Origin: Rahnella ecdela | GTDB lineage: Bacteria > Pseudomonadota > Gammaproteobacteria > Enterobacterales > Enterobacteriaceae | Direction: 5' to 3' | Length of the DNA: 64,000 nucleotides | NCBI RefSeq assembly: GCF_019049625.1 | Contig: NZ_JAFMOY010000126.1 | Span: 62,001 to 126,000, forward strand | Part shown: positions 34,571-42,300 of the stretch, one piece after another | Position numbering within the stretch: the first letter of the stretch is position 1 | How the letters are laid out: each line of letters begins with the position of its first letter | Translations under genes and position numbers: made by a program | The notes under the pieces: model-generated | Told to the model about the DNA's origin: nothing | The model's database searches: none | What the model saw: only the letters and a program-made list of their open reading frames with translations

Positions 34571-35770
34571 TCAGGGTGCAATCACCATCTGTGACGGACT
34601 GCCCACAGCCACATAATCATCAACGAATGACAGCTTACCGTTTTCGCCAGATACCTTGAATCTGGTGATGTTATCGCTTCGTTGATTCATTGCGTAAATA
34701 TATTTGCCATCTGGTGACAAAGTCAGCGTTCTTGGATAGTCGCCACGCGTCCAGGTTTCATCATTCCAGGTCATCGCGCCTTCGCCGGTCACGTTGATCT
34801 GCGCGATGCTGTTATGCAGACGGTTCGCCACATACAGATGCTTGCCGTCTTTGCTCAGCACAATGCCCGCCGCAAAGTTGGTGCCTTTAAAACCGGCTGG
34901 CAGTGATGACAGGCTGTGAAGCTCCGTCAGCGTGCCTTTGGTGGCGTCAAAGCGATAACTGGTCAGCGTCGAGGCTTCTTCGTTGATCAGGAAAACCACT
35001 TTGCCGTTCGGATGAAACACGAAATGGCGGGGTCCTGCACCTTCGGAAGACGCCTTAATAAACGGCGGATCGTTGGCTTCCAGCACGCCGGTTTCACCGT
35101 TGAGCTTCCACTGGTAGATCCGGTCCAGCCCAAGATCGGTGGAAAACACGAATTTGCCGGAAGGGTCGGTGGCAACCATATGCGCGTGCGGCCCGTTGTG
35201 GTCGCTGATGGCAAAACTGCCTTCCGCCGCCGCTGCCGGTTTGCCCGCGCCTGCCGGACCTGAATCCTGCTGGCTATTGCTGGCCTCACTCAGTTTTCCG
35301 CTGGCATCCACCGGGAAGACTGCCACCACGCCACTGATGTAGTTCGCCACCAGCAGATGATCCCCTTTTGGCGTCAGGGACAGATACACCGGCCCTGCAC
35401 CCTGCGAATCCACCTGATTAATCAGCGTCAGGCTGCCGTCTTCTGGCGCAATACGATAGGCCGCCACAGCGCCATGTTTGCCGCCATTGTAATTATCAAT
35501 TTCACTGCCAATAAACAGCGTTTTGCCGTCGTGGCTGAGCACCATCTGCGCCTGATTTGGCAGCTGGCTGGCGAGCGTTTTATCACTCAGTGCGCCGGTT
35601 TTCGGATCGAATTTAAAACGGTAGACACCTTCCCCGTTGGGGTTGTAGGTGCCGACGTAAGCAAAATGCGGAGTCGTCGAATTCATTGTTTTTTCTGCTG
35701 CATAGAGCGGCATGGCAGAAACTGCCAGCATCGCGGAGGTTAAACCTGAAATCAGAAACCAGTTTCTCAT
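34571..35770 (-). CDS. Exported YbhE-type beta-propeller lactonase
   Basis: A 399-residue protein of the 6-phosphogluconolactonase (YbhE/cycloisomerase 2) family with a seven-bladed propeller pattern ([91 protein letters not shown]). Unlike cytosolic Pgl it starts with a Sec signal peptide (MRNWFLISGLTSAMLAVSAMPLYAAEK), so it is probably periplasmic. ATG 35770 follows GAGGAAATGT. It sits between the DgaF aldolase and the regulator. A role in hydrolysing a sugar-acid lactone before uptake is inferred. Confidence 0.8.
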   Translation of the reverse strand: MRNWFLISGLTSAMLAVSAMPLYAAEKTMNSTTPHFAYVGTYNPNGEGVYRFKFDPKTGALSDKTLASQLPNQAQMVLSHDGKTLFIGSEIDNYNGGKHGAVAAYRIAPEDGSLTLINQVDSQGAGPVYLSLTPKGDHLLVANYISGVVAVFPVDASGKLSEASNSQQDSGPAGAGKPAAAAEGSFAISDHNGPHAHMVATDPSGKFVFSTDLGLDRIYQWKLNGETGVLEANDPPFIKASSEGAGPRHFVFHPNGKVVFLINEEASTLTSYRFDATKGTLTELHSLSSLPAGFKGTNFAAGIVLSKDGKHLYVANRLHNSIAQINVTGEGAMTWNDETWTRGDYPRTLTLSPDGKYIYAMNQRSDNITRFKVSGENGKLSFVDDYVAVGSPSQMVIAP

Positions 35771-35890
35771 ACATTTCCTCAGAATTTGGGATATCAGACA
35801 AACGAGAGAACCCTGCATCCGCTCAGTGACTGTGGGATACAGGGTGTTTAACCGCGCAGACGGCTTACCGCGCAGGAAAGGTCAGAACCT

Positions 35891-36631
35891 TCAACCCACC
35901 AACTTTTTGACGCTGGCCAGCAGGGTTTTCACATCTTCAGGGCGGGTGTTGCCCGTCGCGCTGTCGATGATTGAGCTGTAGATATGCGGAATGATTTTGG
36001 TCACGCCCGCCGCCAGCGCGATTTCCATAATTGGCTCGAAGTTTTCTAAATCGATGCCGCCGGTCGGCTCCAGCCAGAAATCCTGTTCCGCACAGGCACG
36101 GGCCACCGCAGCAAATTCGTCACGGGTTTTCAGACCCCCCATCGGGAAATATTTCACCGAGCTGCCGCCCATGTCTTTGAGCAGCGCAATGGCGGTTTCC
36201 ACCGGAACGATGGCGTCAGCACAAGCTGAACTCAGCGGGCCGGTATTGATCTTCACGAAGCCGACTTTACCGGTCGGAGAGATCAGACCGTTGACCACAC
36301 TGTCGTTTTGCCCAAGCATTCCGCGGCTGGTACCCACGCCGGTGAAAACCTGATTCACGTGCTGCGGCTGAACCTGTGCAGAAATCTGGCTGACCATCAG
36401 CGACTGACGCGGATCCCCCGCACCCAGGCCAACGGACAACGCATTTTCGATGAGCGCCGCATATTCCTTCATGTCCGCAACGCCGCTTGCGACGTCGGAA
36501 TAATTTTTGGAAAGCACACCGACCAGCACATGACCTTCTGCTGCTTCATAGATGTCACGGGCATTATCTTTCGAACCCGCCAGCACATTCAGGCACACAC
36601 GATCACGGTAAAAATTCGGGGTCAGCTTCAT
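35891..36631 (-). CDS. dgaF: DgaF-type 2-dehydro-3-deoxy-6-phosphogluconate (KDGP) aldolase
   Basis: A 246-residue TIM-barrel aldolase of the EF_0839/DgaF family (family name recalled). The candidate Schiff-base lysine lies in SSVKYFPMGGLKTRDEF (about residue 150) and the phosphate-binding region in EPTGGIDLENF. In the Salmonella D-glucosaminate pathway DgaF cleaves KDG-6-P to pyruvate and glyceraldehyde 3-phosphate. Its start overlaps the DgaE stop by 4 bases, so the two are made together. The physiological substrate here is inferred from that pathway. Confidence 0.83.
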   Translation of the reverse strand: MKLTPNFYRDRVCLNVLAGSKDNARDIYEAAEGHVLVGVLSKNYSDVASGVADMKEYAALIENALSVGLGAGDPRQSLMVSQISAQVQPQHVNQVFTGVGTSRGMLGQNDSVVNGLISPTGKVGFVKINTGPLSSACADAIVPVETAIALLKDMGGSSVKYFPMGGLKTRDEFAAVARACAEQDFWLEPTGGIDLENFEPIMEIALAAGVTKIIPHIYSSIIDSATGNTRPEDVKTLLASVKKLVG

Positions 36632-37755
36632 GCTTTCTCTCCACTAAAAAGTTGTTTAAAACGATCTGCGACGATGGCGAGTTGCGGCGGCGTCACGCTG
36701 CGCACATCGACTTCAATCTTGCCTTCGTTGGCGCGGTAGCCCCGGAAATAAATGGCGATGTCGCCGTTTTTCATGGCATCGACAATGGCCTTGGTTTTCC
36801 AGCCAAGTACCGCTTCATCAAAAGTAATTTCCGTACGCGCGATATCGCGTCCGGCGCTGTCCCAGACCACGCGGCCTGTTACGCCGTTGATTTCATTGAG
36901 ACTGGCGATAAATGGCGTCATCTTGTCGACCATTTCCTGCCCGGTGGTTTTCGGCAGTGTGATGTAGCTTTCGATGGCCTGCGTCAGACCGAGAATGCCT
37001 TCTTTGCCGACTTTCATCGCGCGACCAATTCCGCCCGATTGCAGTTTTACCCATTCGACGTAGTGTTTTTTGCCGAGCACCAGACCGCTGGTCGGCCCTT
37101 CGATAGCTTTCGCCCCGCTGTAAATCACCAGATCTGCGCCCATCTCGTAATAGCAGGACAGGTCTTCTTCAGCAGCCGCATCGACGATCAGCGGCAGATT
37201 GTGCGCACGCGCCACTTCGGCAGCTTCCGCAACCGACAGAATGCTTTTCTGCACGCTGTGATGGGATTTGATGTACAAAATGGCTGCTGTGCGCGGCGTG
37301 ATGCAGGCAGCAAGCTGCGCGGCAGAACATTCATTGGCGTAACCGGCTTCCACCACTTTGCCGCCGCCCATCGTGACCATCGTCGCGACCGGCGCGCCGA
37401 AGTTCACGTTATGGCCTTTTGGCAACACAATATCGTGCGGAATTTCCAGCGGCGCGGCGTGCAGGTTTTCCAGCAACCAGGCGTCGTCTTTGACGATCAC
37501 TGCCGCAACTGACTGCGCGATCCCGGCGGAAGCGCAGGAAACGACCACCGCGTTTTCGACGTTCAGCAGTTTAGCGATGTAAGCGCCGGTTTTGTTCACC
37601 AGATCTTTCATCTCAAAGAAATGATTCAGCCCGGTGTTCACCACTGCAGCCACTTCTTCACGCGGCGTCGACACACCCAGAATCGTCATGCGGCCTGAAG
37701 CATTAATAACTTGTTTTAACTGGTACTTTTCATACAAAGATTGTTCAGAAGACAT
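36628..37755 (-). CDS. dgaE: DgaE-type PLP-dependent D-glucosaminate-6-phosphate ammonia-lyase
   Basis: A 375-residue SelA-like fold type I PLP enzyme. The PLP-binding lysine is in LVIYSGAKAIEGPTSG (about residue 213); nearby motifs are VVSCASAGIAQSVAAV and LPLIVDAAAEEDL, the latter providing the cofactor-ring aspartate. By homology to Salmonella DgaE it would convert 2-amino-2-deoxygluconate 6-phosphate to KDG-6-P and ammonia. It overlaps the amidohydrolase gene by 11 bases and dgaF by 4. An action on another 2-amino sugar acid phosphate is equally possible. Confidence 0.82.
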   Translation of the reverse strand: MSSEQSLYEKYQLKQVINASGRMTILGVSTPREEVAAVVNTGLNHFFEMKDLVNKTGAYIAKLLNVENAVVVSCASAGIAQSVAAVIVKDDAWLLENLHAAPLEIPHDIVLPKGHNVNFGAPVATMVTMGGGKVVEAGYANECSAAQLAACITPRTAAILYIKSHHSVQKSILSVAEAAEVARAHNLPLIVDAAAEEDLSCYYEMGADLVIYSGAKAIEGPTSGLVLGKKHYVEWVKLQSGGIGRAMKVGKEGILGLTQAIESYITLPKTTGQEMVDKMTPFIASLNEINGVTGRVVWDSAGRDIARTEITFDEAVLGWKTKAIVDAMKNGDIAIYFRGYRANEGKIEVDVRSVTPPQLAIVADRFKQLFSGEKA

Positions 37756-38878
37756 GAGCAGATTTCCCTTCTTCAGTTAACAGGGTGACGCCCGCGACCA
37801 CAGCGGCCAGAGGCACCAGCAAACTTTCGCCCTTCGCGGACTGTCCTTCGGAATCGACAAACACCTGCGGCGCAAAACGCTGCTCGAACAGGGTCAGATC
37901 GGCATCAGCGCCCACTTCCAGACGGCCTTTGGCAGGCAGGCGCAGCGCGTCAGCGGCGTGAGACGTCACGCAATCAATCACCTGCGGCAAGGTCATACCG
38001 ACGCTAAAGAATTTAGACATCACCGTCGCCAGGCTATGCACCGGCCCGTTTATACGGTTGCGGCAATAAATATCGGAGCTGATGGTGTGCGGCAAAATGC
38101 CCTGTCTGATAGCCAGTTCCGCCACTTCAAAACTGAAACTCGCGGTGCCGTGACCGACATCCAGCAGCACGCCACGGCTCAGCGCTCGTTTAATGGAATC
38201 GCGCAGCACGCCTTGTGGCGAGAGAATGCGGTTCGGCTTGCCGTTGTAGCAGTGGGTAATAATGTCACCGGAGGTCAGCAAATCTGCGATCTCATCGAGG
38301 TTCGGCGGGTTATTACCAATATGCACCATCAGCGGCAGGTCATCGTTTTCCTGCTGAATTTCTTTGGCGCGCACCAGCGGCCTGATACCGTTCTGGCCGA
38401 CCACGCTGCTGCTCATGCGCGCTTTAATGCCGATGATAAAACCAGGATTTCGCGCGATGGCATCACGCACACCGACTTTGTCTATCTGCGTCATATCCGC
38501 CAGTTCGTTCTGCGTGACAATGCCGGTGCGGGCGATATTGAGAAACGCGTAGACGTTGGTTTTCGCCGTACGGGTAATCTGATAGAAATCGTCGACATCA
38601 TTCGCGCCGGTGCTGCCGGCATCTGCGACGGTGGTGACACCGCAGGCCACGCCAATCAGGTCGGCGTCGTCATGATAAATCGGCGATTTTGGATAACAGT
38701 GAACGTGGGAGTCGATCCAGCCTGCGCTGGCATAAACTTTGCCCTGAAGATCAAGAGTCTGGCGGGCAGTCGCATCGGCTGCCAGAGTGCCAATGGCGGC
38801 GAATTTGCCGCCCTGAATTGCAATATCAGTCAGGCTGCCGTCTGTGCGTAATGCCTGCCGGATGATTAAGTCATACAT
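37745..38878 (-). CDS. Amidohydrolase/deacetylase family metallohydrolase (EF_0837/AHA_3915 type)
   Basis: A 377-residue dihydroorotase-like amidohydrolase. It has all the expected ligands: HxH in GWIDSHVHCYPKSPI (about residues 57-63), a candidate carboxylated lysine in FIIGIKARMSS, histidines in LPLMVHIGNNPP and IITHCYNG, and the catalytic aspartate in HTISSDIYC. No signal peptide, so cytosolic. In this cluster it would precede DgaE, and removal of an N-acyl group from an amino-sugar acid (phosphate) is the natural inference. Exact substrate unknown. Confidence 0.8.
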   Translation of the reverse strand: MYDLIIRQALRTDGSLTDIAIQGGKFAAIGTLAADATARQTLDLQGKVYASAGWIDSHVHCYPKSPIYHDDADLIGVACGVTTVADAGSTGANDVDDFYQITRTAKTNVYAFLNIARTGIVTQNELADMTQIDKVGVRDAIARNPGFIIGIKARMSSSVVGQNGIRPLVRAKEIQQENDDLPLMVHIGNNPPNLDEIADLLTSGDIITHCYNGKPNRILSPQGVLRDSIKRALSRGVLLDVGHGTASFSFEVAELAIRQGILPHTISSDIYCRNRINGPVHSLATVMSKFFSVGMTLPQVIDCVTSHAADALRLPAKGRLEVGADADLTLFEQRFAPQVFVDSEGQSAKGESLLVPLAAVVAGVTLLTEEGKSAHVF

Positions 38879-38897
38879 ACGACGTTCTCCATAATCT

Positions 38898-38925
38898 CGG
38901 GCGTCAGGAGTGTTCCCGACGCCCG
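38898..38925. other. Hairpin between the DUF4310 and amidohydrolase genes
   Basis: A perfect 8-bp stem CGGGCGTC / GACGCCCG, extended inside by GGA/TCC, lies in the 80-bp gap dividing the transport-like half of the cluster from the catabolic half. No U run follows on the transcribed strand, so partial termination or differential mRNA stability is more likely than complete termination. Confidence 0.6.
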
Positions 38926-38958
38926 TTTTACTGCTGATTTTCTTCTATGCTGCTGTTC

Positions 38959-39612
38959 TTACAATGAAACCGGGAAGATAGCGCCCAGGATCATGGCACC
39001 GAGGATCGCACCACCGGTGATTGGCTTCTGCCACAGATAGAAACCCAGTGCGCCAAGCAATGATCCCAGACCGATTGGAATCGATGCCGCCATGGCGGAC
39101 AGGATAATCAACGGCCCGAGAAAACGGCCGGAGGCATTACCCGCACCCATCATCACGTCAGCGCCGTAGGTCGAGTTGCTCTGGTTGATGGTGAATTTGC
39201 GTGCCAGAACGATGATGTAACCGACGGCTAAACCGAGGATCAGGCCGGTCACCAGTGAAGCTGCGAAGTTCGCCACCGGGAAGATAATCCCTGCGCCGAG
39301 CAGCAGCGCCGGGACGCCCAGACCAATACCGGTCTGGATGGCACCGCCGATGTCGAGAATACCGACCAGTGAACCTTCGATGATGCGGGCAAACAGGAAG
39401 CTGGCACCGAAGGCCGCGACTGCGCCATACACGCCTGTGTCCATGCCGGAACGCAACATCGACACAAATGCCACTTCGTTAAACGCGCCGATGCCGTACA
39501 GGTAATACATGTGTGTTCCGGCGAACACGCCTGAAGACAGCAGTCCGACAAAAATCGGGAACGACCACTCGGCGTACCAGAAACCACGTTTGGCTTGTTC
39601 TTCCATTGTCAT
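38959..39612 (-). CDS. DUF4310 membrane protein (EF_0833/AHA_3914-type), putative transport subunit
   Basis: A 217-residue integral membrane protein with five or six hydrophobic segments rich in Gly and Ala. Repeated-looking loops such as IIEGSLVGILDIGGAIQTGIGLGVPALLLGAG and GNASGRFLGPLIILSAMAASIPIGLGSLLG are vaguely reminiscent of mannose-family PTS membrane subunits, though I see no diagnostic motif. It follows DUF4311 by six bases and was probably made with it as a complex. Function not established. Confidence 0.8.
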   Translation of the reverse strand: MTMEEQAKRGFWYAEWSFPIFVGLLSSGVFAGTHMYYLYGIGAFNEVAFVSMLRSGMDTGVYGAVAAFGASFLFARIIEGSLVGILDIGGAIQTGIGLGVPALLLGAGIIFPVANFAASLVTGLILGLAVGYIIVLARKFTINQSNSTYGADVMMGAGNASGRFLGPLIILSAMAASIPIGLGSLLGALGFYLWQKPITGGAILGAMILGAIFPVSL

Positions 39613-39618
39613 GCTCCC

Positions 39619-40395
39619 TTACTTACCGCTGAGTGAGTTGTGAATGCCGTTCAGCCATGTCGGGACGTCCAGCATGAATGACTGCAACAGTTTGACGTCG
39701 AAACCACGGAAGAAACCGCTGAGGACGAATAGCGCGATAATCGCCGCCATCATCACTTTGGTCACATGGTTCCAGCCGCTTTCTTCGACGCCTTTACCGA
39801 TCAGAATACCCAGCACCAGACCCGGTACGGCGTTACCCATGATCATCTGCGCCAGACCGCCAAAGATGGTGGCCCAGAAACCGGAACGACGTCCTGCATC
39901 AATCGCCGCCAGCCAGAAAATCACTGGCATAACAGTGTTCACCAGCAGATTTGCTGCCGGTACCAGCACTTTAATCGCGGTAACCTGCAACGCCGGAGGA
40001 ACGGCTGACGCGGTGGTGTTGAGGAACGCCACCACAATCATGCCGATGATGCCGCCTGCAATCGCCATCTTGCGCGGGTCATGCATGGTTTCAGCGACAT
40101 TGCGGTTTTTGAACATCAGCGCCGCGGTCGCCCAGTGAGGGATGATGCGGTGGTCAACGTCCTGCGTGAAGGAACCTGCTGCAACGGAAGATGCCCAGGC
40201 GTTGAAGAAGAAGCCCAGACCAAAAGAGAAATGCGAAGCCGGATCGCCTTCACAGGAGTTTAATTCCCCAAGAGTACGAAAAGCCCCCATCCCTTGCACG
40301 GTAGGCGCATGGAACATACGTGCGGCACCCGCACCTACGCCCACGCCAACCAGTCCGCCGATAATAAGCGACTTAAATAAAATAATTAAAAACAT
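39619..40395 (-). CDS. DUF4311 membrane protein (EF_0832/AHA_3913-type), putative transport subunit
   Basis: A 258-residue membrane protein. It has an N-terminal helix (FLIILFKSLIIGGLVGVGVGAGA), a conserved polar stretch MFHAPTVQGMGAFRTLGELNSCEGDPASHFSFGLGFFFNAWASS and DVDHRIIPHWATAALM, then about five further helices. The polar segment, with charged residues between helices 1 and 2, is the most distinctive part and could hold a substrate or metal site. Adjacent to DUF4310 and DUF4312. No characterised homologue is known to me. Confidence 0.8.
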   Translation of the reverse strand: MFLIILFKSLIIGGLVGVGVGAGAARMFHAPTVQGMGAFRTLGELNSCEGDPASHFSFGLGFFFNAWASSVAAGSFTQDVDHRIIPHWATAALMFKNRNVAETMHDPRKMAIAGGIIGMIVVAFLNTTASAVPPALQVTAIKVLVPAANLLVNTVMPVIFWLAAIDAGRRSGFWATIFGGLAQMIMGNAVPGLVLGILIGKGVEESGWNHVTKVMMAAIIALFVLSGFFRGFDVKLLQSFMLDVPTWLNGIHNSLSGK

Positions 40396-40427
40396 CAGTA
40401 TATCCTTGTCATTTATAGCTAACGTTT

Positions 40428-40727
40428 TTATTTCGTGACAAAAACTACCTGTTCCGTATTAATAACAGTCAGGTTGACGGTAATGTCTAGCGCCACGTAA
40501 TAACTCTTTCTTTCCCTGGCCAGAAAAAAGAACAGAAACTTTTCTCTTTTTACTGACTCTTCAGCCTTTATTACCTTGACGTCCTGCGGTTCAATACGCA
40601 GCAAGACATTATTGGCGGAAGATTTGAGAACCGTTCTCTGAACCTGACTCAGTGCGGAAGAAAAGGCGGCAGCCTTATTTTCGCCTTTTCCTTCAACCCG
40701 AACCGTCGTGGTTAATTGTTGCTTCAT
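40428..40727 (-). CDS. DUF4312 small soluble protein (EF_0831/AHA_3912-type)
   Basis: A 99-residue protein without signal peptide or membrane helix. The pattern is mixed alpha/beta with an alternating hydrophobic C-terminal strand (YYVALDITVNLTVINTEQVVFV) and a basic-aromatic patch (REKFLFFFLARERKSYY). Its start overlaps the SFCGS gene stop by one base (TAATG), so production is coupled. It is always found, as far as I recall, with DUF4310, DUF4311 and SFCGS proteins. Function unknown. Confidence 0.78.
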   Translation of the reverse strand: MKQQLTTTVRVEGKGENKAAAFSSALSQVQRTVLKSSANNVLLRIEPQDVKVIKAEESVKREKFLFFFLARERKSYYVALDITVNLTVINTEQVVFVTK

Positions 40728-41092
40728 TACGCCTGACCATACTTCTTGTTATAAGCTTCAACCAGACGCTGACCCAGTTCTTCTTTATCCATAAATCCGA
40801 ACCCTAATACCAGACAGCCTTCGTTAATTGCCGTGACGCCTTCATCCACTGAACGCATCCCGTACTTGGCTTTATATCCATATTTATTTTGTGCGGTAAT
40901 CGCACCTGCGCCGCCACTGCCGCAGAAAGAAATACCTAAACTGGCACCTTCTGCTTTCATCACGTCGCCGAGTTTCATATCTGCTGCCATACCTGGGACA
41001 ACAATGGCTCTTCCGCCAGCCGCTTCCACGCCTGCCGCCACTTTCTGGCCTTTACCTAAACGGTCGCCGATCACAACTAATACTTGTCCCAT
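40727..41092 (-). CDS. Glycine-rich SFCGS-family protein (EF_0830/AHA_3911-type)
   Basis: A 121-residue cytosolic protein. The N terminus MGQVLVVIGDRLGKGQKVAAGVEAAGG looks like a Rossmann or flavodoxin-like beta-alpha unit. The family signature GISFCGSGGAGAITAQNKYGYKAKYG (about residues 54-79) holds an invariant-looking cysteine followed by a glycine loop, and GCLVLGFGFMDKEELG lies near the end. The small size, the cysteine and its genetic linkage to two membrane proteins and a PRD protein make an EIIB-like phosphocarrier role conceivable, but this is speculation. Confidence 0.78.
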   Translation of the reverse strand: MGQVLVVIGDRLGKGQKVAAGVEAAGGRAIVVPGMAADMKLGDVMKAEGASLGISFCGSGGAGAITAQNKYGYKAKYGMRSVDEGVTAINEGCLVLGFGFMDKEELGQRLVEAYNKKYGQA

Positions 41093-41134
41093 AATTCACA
41101 TCTCCAGATTAATTAATTCACTAAATTCTAAAAT

Positions 41135-41485
41135 TTATTTCGGTTCGTTGTCTCTTGCGACTTCAAAATGCACCGAGAGCAAATACGCTTCCTCAATCGG
41201 CAAATTCCCGAACCAGCTGACCACTTCTTCTGCCATTTGCATAGATTCGGCAGAAATTTCATCAAATAAATCTTTCTCGACTTCAGGTAACGGCTCGCCG
41301 GTAATGGAGCGTAATACCATGGCTTTTACGTGAGACGTTAACATTTGCAACTGAACATCTGTGGTGTAGATATTCTTCGCGCTTTGCATTGTCTGAATAT
41401 CTTTTAAAACTTGCTCTGTTATCGCCGGTGCATTTTTCATTTCAATCTGCCCGGTTCCGTTCACAGATGCGATTGCGTTATTCAC
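41135..41485 (-). CDS. Stand-alone PRD-domain protein (EF_0829/AHA_3910-type)
   Basis: A 116-residue protein consisting essentially of a single PTS regulation domain. Two histidines stand at PRD-like positions, in MLTSHVKAMVLR and EEAYLLSVHFEVA. It lacks any DNA- or RNA-binding or EII domain. The GTG at 41483-41485, preceded by GAGAGG eight bases upstream, is taken as the start; an internal Met at residue 16 is the alternative. First gene of the cluster, so it may report PTS phosphorylation state to the transport proteins or to the large PRD activator. Confidence 0.78.
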   Translation of the reverse strand: MNNAIASVNGTGQIEMKNAPAITEQVLKDIQTMQSAKNIYTTDVQLQMLTSHVKAMVLRSITGEPLPEVEKDLFDEISAESMQMAEEVVSWFGNLPIEEAYLLSVHFEVARDNEPK

Positions 41486-41583
41486 TCGCGATTACCTCTC
41501 TCCTTACCTGACTCACTATTTCAGCCGTTTATTTCGTCTGTCTTTACCCTAACCCTGGGGAGATTTCCTGTGTAGTGGGTCTT

Positions 41584-41603
41584 TTTCCAGTTCGAAGTGG
41601 AAA
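41584..41603. promoter_or_regulatory. Candidate operator palindrome upstream of the PRD/DUF4310-4312 operon
   Basis: TTTCCAGTTCGAAGTGGAAA reads the same on both strands except at two symmetric single positions. It lies about 100 bases upstream of the first gene of the cluster, where a dimeric HTH activator such as the cluster's MtlR-like regulator could bind. Confidence 0.4.
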
Positions 41604-41789
41604 TACGATGAGCTGAGCAGATCCAATTCGCAAAACGAAAAGTTAAGTCGCCATATCACTGAATATTGCCGTCTGTAGCAGCGTATTTCACTGGTAATCG
41701 GAATTTTCGCAATGCGGATTAATTCCCTCACAACGCTTTCATTTCCGCTAAAGAGTGCCTAGTATCAAAGAACACATGCAAATCACTGA

Positions 41790-41824
41790 CACCCCTGCGT
41801 TAACCCGCGGGGGTGTTATTTTTT
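41790..41824 (+). terminator. Terminator-like hairpin in the rnk leader
   Basis: CACCCCTGCG / CGCGGGGGTG (one wobble pair) with a TTAACC loop is followed by TTATTTTTT. It lies 60 bases upstream of the rnk ATG, on the coding strand, so it would attenuate rnk transcription or end a short upstream RNA. Confidence 0.7.
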
Positions 41825-41883
41825 GCCGACCGGCACCCCACTCGCATGAAGCGGGTGATGCAAAAGGAACCATGGAGAATGTT

Positions 41884-42294
41884 ATGAGTAAACCGACACT
41901 GATCATCAATGAACTTGACGCAGAACGCCTGGACACACTGCTGGCACAACCGGCTTTTGCCAACAGCCCGGTCGCCGACGCACTGAATGAAGAGTTGGAT
42001 CGCGCAGAGATTTTGCCGCCCGAGCAAATCCCGGCCGACGTGGTTACGATGAACAGCAAGGTTCGCTTTACTGAAGGTAAAGAAGGCGAAGAACACATCC
42101 GCACGCTGGTGTATCCGGCAGCGCTGAAAGACAGCAACGAGCAGTTGTCTGTGATGGCACCGCTGGGAGCCGCTTTGCTTGGACTGCGCACAGGTGGAAG
42201 CATCACGTGGGAAATGCCGAATGGCGAACAAAGCCACATCACCGTGCTGGAGTTGTTGTTTCAGCCGGAGGCAGCAGGGGAACTGAGAAGTTAA
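41884..42294 (+). CDS. rnk: Regulator of nucleoside diphosphate kinase Rnk
   Basis: A 136-residue GreA/GreB-C-terminal-like protein that binds RNA polymerase through its secondary channel region in E. coli. [17 protein letters not shown] starts the N-terminal coiled segment; the FKBP-like domain contains [27 protein letters not shown]. The ATG at 41884 gives the E. coli length. The open frame continues upstream through the terminator hairpin, but that portion has no homology. Confidence 0.94.
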   Translation: MSKPTLIINELDAERLDTLLAQPAFANSPVADALNEELDRAEILPPEQIPADVVTMNSKVRFTEGKEGEEHIRTLVYPAALKDSNEQLSVMAPLGAALLGLRTGGSITWEMPNGEQSHITVLELLFQPEAAGELRS

Positions 42295-42300
42295 GATTTT

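Noticed and set aside
36487-38851. Long plus-strand open frames opposite dgaE and the amidohydrolase gene (341 and 297 codons)
   Set aside because: The minus-strand proteins have intact active-site motifs and overlapping stops and starts; the plus-strand translations are His/Phe/Arg-rich shadows.
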